Below are positions 12,692 to 15,722 of a stretch of 15,722 bases of DNA, piece by piece. The notes below the pieces were generated by a model. That model saw only the letters and a list, made by a program, of their open reading frames with translations. It had not been told where the DNA came from and made no database searches. The position numbers were made by a program, and so were the translations under genes. Position 1 is the stretch's first letter. Each line of letters begins with the position of its first letter. This DNA comes from Oribacterium sp. Its GTDB lineage: Bacteria > Bacillota_A > Clostridia > Lachnospirales > Lachnospiraceae. The DNA is taken from the NCBI GenBank assembly GCA_017940955.1, contig JAGAXP010000073.1, forward strand, positions 1-15,722. The letters run 5' to 3'.

Positions 12692-12817
12692 GTCCCCTCG
12701 CCACAAATGTTGGTTGTTCTGATCGGCCTGGTAATCGTGTTCAAGGAGCAGATTTCAGGAATTGTCGAAGATGTCTTTAAAACTATCAGACAGGAAACCC
12801 GTGCGGTTACAAACTAA
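12692..12817 (+). pseudogene. C-terminal remnant of a Flp1-like type IVb pilin
   Basis: After an in-frame stop at 12689-12691, the frame reads MLVVLIGLVIVFKEQISGIV from ATG 12707, then EDVFKTIRQETRAVTN and TAA at 12815-12817. The hydrophobic run followed by V-F-K-E-Q-I and an amphipathic tail is the C-terminal half of small Flp1-type pilins in Clostridia Tad loci (family knowledge). The N-terminal leader and the G/E cleavage site are absent in all three frames upstream, and no ribosome binding site precedes ATG 12707. The gene therefore looks truncated at about 12692-12707. A 36-residue product from ATG 12707 is conceivable but would lack the prepilin processing site. Its 3' end overlaps the following gene. 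Confidence 0.55.
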
Positions 12818-14237
12818 AGGGTATCTCACCGTCTATCTATCCCTTTCTATCACGATAATACTTTCTCTGGTCCTGGCTTTATATGAAGGAGTCAGGATCG
12901 GAGCAGTAAAAATGAAGACAGAATGCGTGGCAGACATCTCCATGAATTCTGTTCTTGCAGAATACAGCAGACAGCTTTATGAGCAGTATGGCCTTTTAAT
13001 GGTAGATACTTCTTATGGAACGGGAAGTCATTCTATTGTAAATACAGAAGAACATCTAAGAAACTATGTCCAAAAAAATCTCGAGCTATCGCTTCAGGGC
13101 AGGGCACTTGGGCGAAACACCATGCTTGGCATGTACTGCAAGGATGCTAAGATTACCGGCAGCTCTTTTGCCACAGATAATGAAGGCGCAGTGCTGAACC
13201 GGCAGATCCTTGCCTATATGGGTGCAGACGTGATGGGGAGTCTTGTTACAGATGTTGAGGAGAATGTCAGAAGCCTTAAGGAATCCGGATTTGATACGAC
13301 GGATGTAGATGAGATGGCAAGAGAAAATCAGGAACAGATAGATGCGGTTGAACTTCCTACTATAATTAATGAAGAGGGCGAAGAGGAACAGATAAGCCTT
13401 GGAAACCCTGCGGATACAGTTAATTCTCAAAGAGGGATTGGTGCTTTAAGTCTGGCAATTCCCGACAAATCCCGCATATCAGATGCGTCAGTGAATCTTT
13501 CTGAGTATGCATCCCACAGAGAAAAGAATAAAGGTACTGGCCTTGATGATGGGCTTGATATGTCGCTGGGCAAAAGAGCTCTTATCGAGCAGTACTATTA
13601 CGAAAAATGCGGATATTTCGGCGCTGAGATGGACAAATCTCTTTTGAAATATCAGATGGAGTATCTGGCTTATGGCGAGAGCAGTGACTACGCCAACCTT
13701 GAACAGGTAGCAAAGACGCTTCTTTTCTGGAGGCAGGCATCAAACATGCTTTACCTTTTTAACTGCAGGCCAAAAGTCGATGCGGCAGATCTTATGGCAT
13801 CTCTTTTGACCGCAGTGATGATGGTTCCGGAGTTAAAAGAACTGGTGAAATATTCAATACTGTTCGCATGGACCTTTGCGGAGAGTGTTTCGGACCTCCG
13901 AATCCTGTTCAGTGGAGGAAGGGTTCCTTTGATGAAAAGCGATGATACCTGGCGCCTGGGATTAGAAGCCATGTTCTCTTTCAGGGACAGCGATGGTGGT
14001 GACTGCGGTGAAGGGCTGTATTACAGGGATTATCTCCGGATGATAGTTTTTATGACTGATTTTGACAAAAAGACACAGAGGCTAATGGACATCATGGAGA
14101 TGGACATAAGGAAAACTGCAGGAAATGCAGATTTTAGAATAGATCACTGTCTTGACTGTTTTAGGGCAGAGATTGAAATAGGAACAAGTTATGGTTATGG
14201 AGCAACAATCGAAAGAGTGTATGGTTATGAGGAGTGA
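12771..14237 (+). CDS. DUF5702/TadG-like pilus-locus protein (488 aa)
   Basis: Possible starts are TTG 12762, ATG 12771 (AGGA at 12757-12760) and GTG 12801 (AGGAA at 12793-12797). ATG 12771 is chosen, but GTG 12801 would place the pseudopilin-like segment right at the N-terminus and overlap the Flp frame less. After a basic stretch comes KGYLTVYLSLSITIILSLVL (one membrane helix), then ALYEGVRIGAVKMKTECVAD and MNSVLAEYSRQLYEQYGLLMVD. This is the order I associate with DUF5702 proteins of Lachnospiraceae Tad loci. The large remainder (about 90-488) is extracellular by analogy: an acidic middle (EEGEEEQ) and a helical C-terminal half with WRQASNMLYLFN and several Cys. It is probably a minor pseudopilin or assembly partner. 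Confidence 0.8.
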   Translation: MSLKLSDRKPVRLQTKGYLTVYLSLSITIILSLVLALYEGVRIGAVKMKTECVADISMNSVLAEYSRQLYEQYGLLMVDTSYGTGSHSIVNTEEHLRNYVQKNLELSLQGRALGRNTMLGMYCKDAKITGSSFATDNEGAVLNRQILAYMGADVMGSLVTDVEENVRSLKESGFDTTDVDEMARENQEQIDAVELPTIINEEGEEEQISLGNPADTVNSQRGIGALSLAIPDKSRISDASVNLSEYASHREKNKGTGLDDGLDMSLGKRALIEQYYYEKCGYFGAEMDKSLLKYQMEYLAYGESSDYANLEQVAKTLLFWRQASNMLYLFNCRPKVDAADLMASLLTAVMMVPELKELVKYSILFAWTFAESVSDLRILFSGGRVPLMKSDDTWRLGLEAMFSFRDSDGGDCGEGLYYRDYLRMIVFMTDFDKKTQRLMDIMEMDIRKTAGNADFRIDHCLDCFRAEIEIGTSYGYGATIERVYGYEE

Positions 14238-15123
14238 GACACCAAAAATAGGAGCAGCTAAAGGCACTTCTTATACAAAAAATAAAAGGATAATTCAGTC
14301 GCTTCTCCAGGTGATCAGAAAAGAAGTGTCTCTAACTGCTTCTATGACCCTTGAAGCCTCCATAGCACTTCCCCTATTTTTGTTCTTCTTTGCAAACATC
14401 CTTATGCTTTTTAACATCATCAAGATCCAGTGCGATGTAGAAGCAGCTTTGCACCAGACTGGGAGTGAAATGATGCTTCTTGCTTTTGATGAAAAGAGCG
14501 CAGAAGAAGTGGTCGGCGTAGAAAACTCCGCCCTTTCCACAGCTGTCGGAGCTGTATCCACACTATATGCAAAAAATAATGTGGAAAACTACCTTGGAGA
14601 AGAACTCAAAAAGGGGATTGTTTCGGGAGGAGAACTTAGCTTTTTGTCCTCTCAGATTCTCTTAGGAAATGACTACATAGATATTGTAGCGGCCTACAAG
14701 GTAAAGCCTATGATCCCAATTGTGGGCTTTAGAGAGTTTCCGGTGGAAGGAAGATTTTTTGGCCATGCCTGGACGGGATATGACCTTGAAGGTGGGGGCT
14801 ATAAAGAAGCCTCTGAAGAAGAAATGGTCTATGTTACCGAGCATGGAGAAGTCTATCACAGGGACATAAACTGTAAATATCTGAAAACAAGCACCAGAAG
14901 CATTTCATATAACGAACTGGGGAAATCAAGAAATAATGATGGCTCAAAATACTACCCCTGTGAATACTGCGGGCAGCAGGTGCATGGTGGAAACGTGTTC
15001 ATAACTGACTATGGAAACAGATATCACAGCAAGGTCGATTGCCCGGGGCTTAAAAGAAAGATATACACAATACCAATCTCTGAAGTAGGAGGAAGGCACT
15101 CCTGCAGTGGATGCGGAGGATAA
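14221..15123 (+). CDS. TadE-like pseudopilin with two C-terminal Cys/His repeats (300 aa)
   Basis: ATG 14221 is preferred (GAAAGAG about 4 nt upstream); ATG 14191 and 14227 are alternatives. It overlaps the preceding gene by 17 bases. After a basic stretch, SMTLEASIALPLFLFFFANI (about residues 40-60) is the TadE-like motif with its Glu and following membrane helix. A periplasm-like domain (about 75-195) follows. The C-terminus carries two related units: VYVTEHGEVYHRDINCKYL with a closing PCEYCG (about 203-250), and VFITDYGNRYHSKVDCPGL with a closing CSGCGG (about 259-300). Each supplies His, Cys and C-x2-C, a likely zinc site. Such YHxxxxC/CxxC repeats occur in various surface and nuclease-associated proteins, but their role here is unknown. 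Confidence 0.82.
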   Translation: MVMRSETPKIGAAKGTSYTKNKRIIQSLLQVIRKEVSLTASMTLEASIALPLFLFFFANILMLFNIIKIQCDVEAALHQTGSEMMLLAFDEKSAEEVVGVENSALSTAVGAVSTLYAKNNVENYLGEELKKGIVSGGELSFLSSQILLGNDYIDIVAAYKVKPMIPIVGFREFPVEGRFFGHAWTGYDLEGGGYKEASEEEMVYVTEHGEVYHRDINCKYLKTSTRSISYNELGKSRNNDGSKYYPCEYCGQQVHGGNVFITDYGNRYHSKVDCPGLKRKIYTIPISEVGGRHSCSGCGG

Positions 15124-15124
15124 T

Positions 15125-15556
15125 ATGGAAATGATTTTTAATATAACTCAGCTATTTTTACTGATGCTATCGGCTTTTTCTGATATTCGGAAAAAAGAGA
15201 TATCTCTATGGATTGTCATCTGTATGGCTTTTTTATCGCTTTCTGATGGAGCAATAGCTTTATTTAATGGGAAAAGAACTATTGAGGACCTGGCAATATG
15301 CCTTATTCCGGGAGCTGTAATGATGCTTCTGGCTCTTTTGAGCCGTCAAAGCATGGGCTACGGAGATGGGCTGATAATCCTGGCAATAGGTATGACCTTT
15401 GGGATCAGTAAACTTGCTGTTGGAATAGCAATAGCTCTTTTTACAAGTGGGATTATGTCAATCCTCCTTATAACAATAAGAAAGGCAAAAAGAAATGACA
15501 CATTCCCCTTTGTCCCATTTATATTTGCGGGAATGGTGGTGAGTGTGCTTGCGTAA
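15125..15556 (+). CDS. A24-family prepilin peptidase (TadV/CpaA-like, 143 aa)
   Basis: GGAGG (15115-15119) is 5 nt before ATG 15125, one base after the previous stop. The protein is almost entirely hydrophobic, with about four to five membrane segments. The two catalytic aspartates of the family are visible: in SDIRKKEIS (about residues 18-26, Asp19) and in GYGDG (about residue 80). The FPFVPFIFAG segment near the end is also typical. Short A24 peptidases lacking the N-terminal methylase domain process Flp-type prepilins and TadE-like pseudopilins at the membrane (family knowledge), matching the neighbouring genes. Confidence 0.88.
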   Translation: MEMIFNITQLFLLMLSAFSDIRKKEISLWIVICMAFLSLSDGAIALFNGKRTIEDLAICLIPGAVMMLLALLSRQSMGYGDGLIILAIGMTFGISKLAVGIAIALFTSGIMSILLITIRKAKRNDTFPFVPFIFAGMVVSVLA

Positions 15557-15722
15557 ATTAAAAGGATATATGACCTTAGAGGCCTCACTTATTGTGCCCA
15601 TGGTCATATGTGTTTTCGTGATCATAATATCTTTTGCCTACTATTTATATGGAAGGTGCATATTGTCACAGGATGCGTATATTCTGGCATTCAGAACAAG
15701 CATCGCCGATTCAAAAGAGTAT
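15543..15722 (+). CDS. TadE-like pseudopilin, N-terminal part (continues beyond the window)
   Basis: The frame opens after a stop at 15540-15542. GTG 15543 or TTG 15549 are the candidate starts, with GGTGGTGAG overlapping or just before them, and the gene overlaps the peptidase gene by up to 14 bases. The sequence KLKGYMTLEASLIVPMVICV followed by FVIIISFAYYLYG is the classic TadE N-terminus: a basic stretch, T-L-E-A-S, then a membrane helix. It is open to the window's last base, so the length is unknown. Confidence 0.78.
   Translation, partial: MCLRKLKGYMTLEASLIVPMVICVFVIIISFAYYLYGRCILSQDAYILAFRTSIADSKEY

Noticed and set aside
12592..12780. 62-codon ORF on the + strand
   Set aside because: No ribosome binding site, unlike any pilin or known family, and it overlaps the inverted repeat and Flp remnant in other frames.

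Overview
The window looks like chromosomal DNA of a low-to-mid GC, Gram-positive anaerobe. It is most likely a Lachnospiraceae-type Clostridia (Butyrivibrio/Roseburia-like), judged from strong AAGGAGG-type ribosome binding sites, the protein families present and a Tad-pilus locus of the kind that carries a large DUF5702-like pseudopilin. This placement is inferred from recognition, not from a search. Every supported gene lies on the + strand.

Layout. (1) Positions 1-256 are the 3' end of an unidentified gene. (2) Positions 328-6494 hold seven consecutive genes for proteins without signal peptides or membrane segments. Three of them (328, 2678, 5646) share a module typical of small, uncharacterised Lachnospiraceae proteins (DUF6033-like). 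The others are helical or charged proteins of unknown function. A strong terminator at 2546 splits the block into 328-2525 and 2678-6494. The second part begins just after a good match to a flagellar sigma-28 promoter. With the sec-independent character of the products, this suggests a motility-coregulated set, perhaps exported by the flagellar apparatus. (3) Positions 6597-11045 form a probable second operon. It has an extended -10 promoter followed by three perfect 12-bp repeats, then a lipoprotein with a C-terminal Ig-like domain, four small or medium unknown proteins (one Cys-rich), and a 658-residue ImmA/IrrE-type metallopeptidase with a C-terminal HTH. The operon ends at a terminator.

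(4) Positions 11046-12620 are the most unusual stretch. Two near-identical 19-bp palindromes flank the terminator. A long leader follows in which one RNA segment can pair either upstream or with a 17-nt downstream partner. That choice frees or hides the ribosome binding site of a 33-codon ORF. Inside that ORF lies an exact 8-nt complement of the ribosome binding site of the next gene, a 342-residue protein resembling a highly divergent sigma-70-like factor. The arrangement reads as a two-tier translational switch controlling a putative transcription factor. The gene ends at a terminator followed at once by a large inverted repeat built on GACGTC.

(5) From about 12692 to the end is a Tad/Flp pilus locus: the C-terminal remnant of a Flp1-like pilin with no recognisable N-terminus, a large DUF5702/TadG-like protein, a TadE-like protein with two C-terminal Cys/His repeats, an A24 prepilin peptidase, and the start of another TadE-like pseudopilin cut by the window edge. 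The truncated Flp gene suggests that the sequence to its left was inserted into, or rearranged against, the pilus locus.
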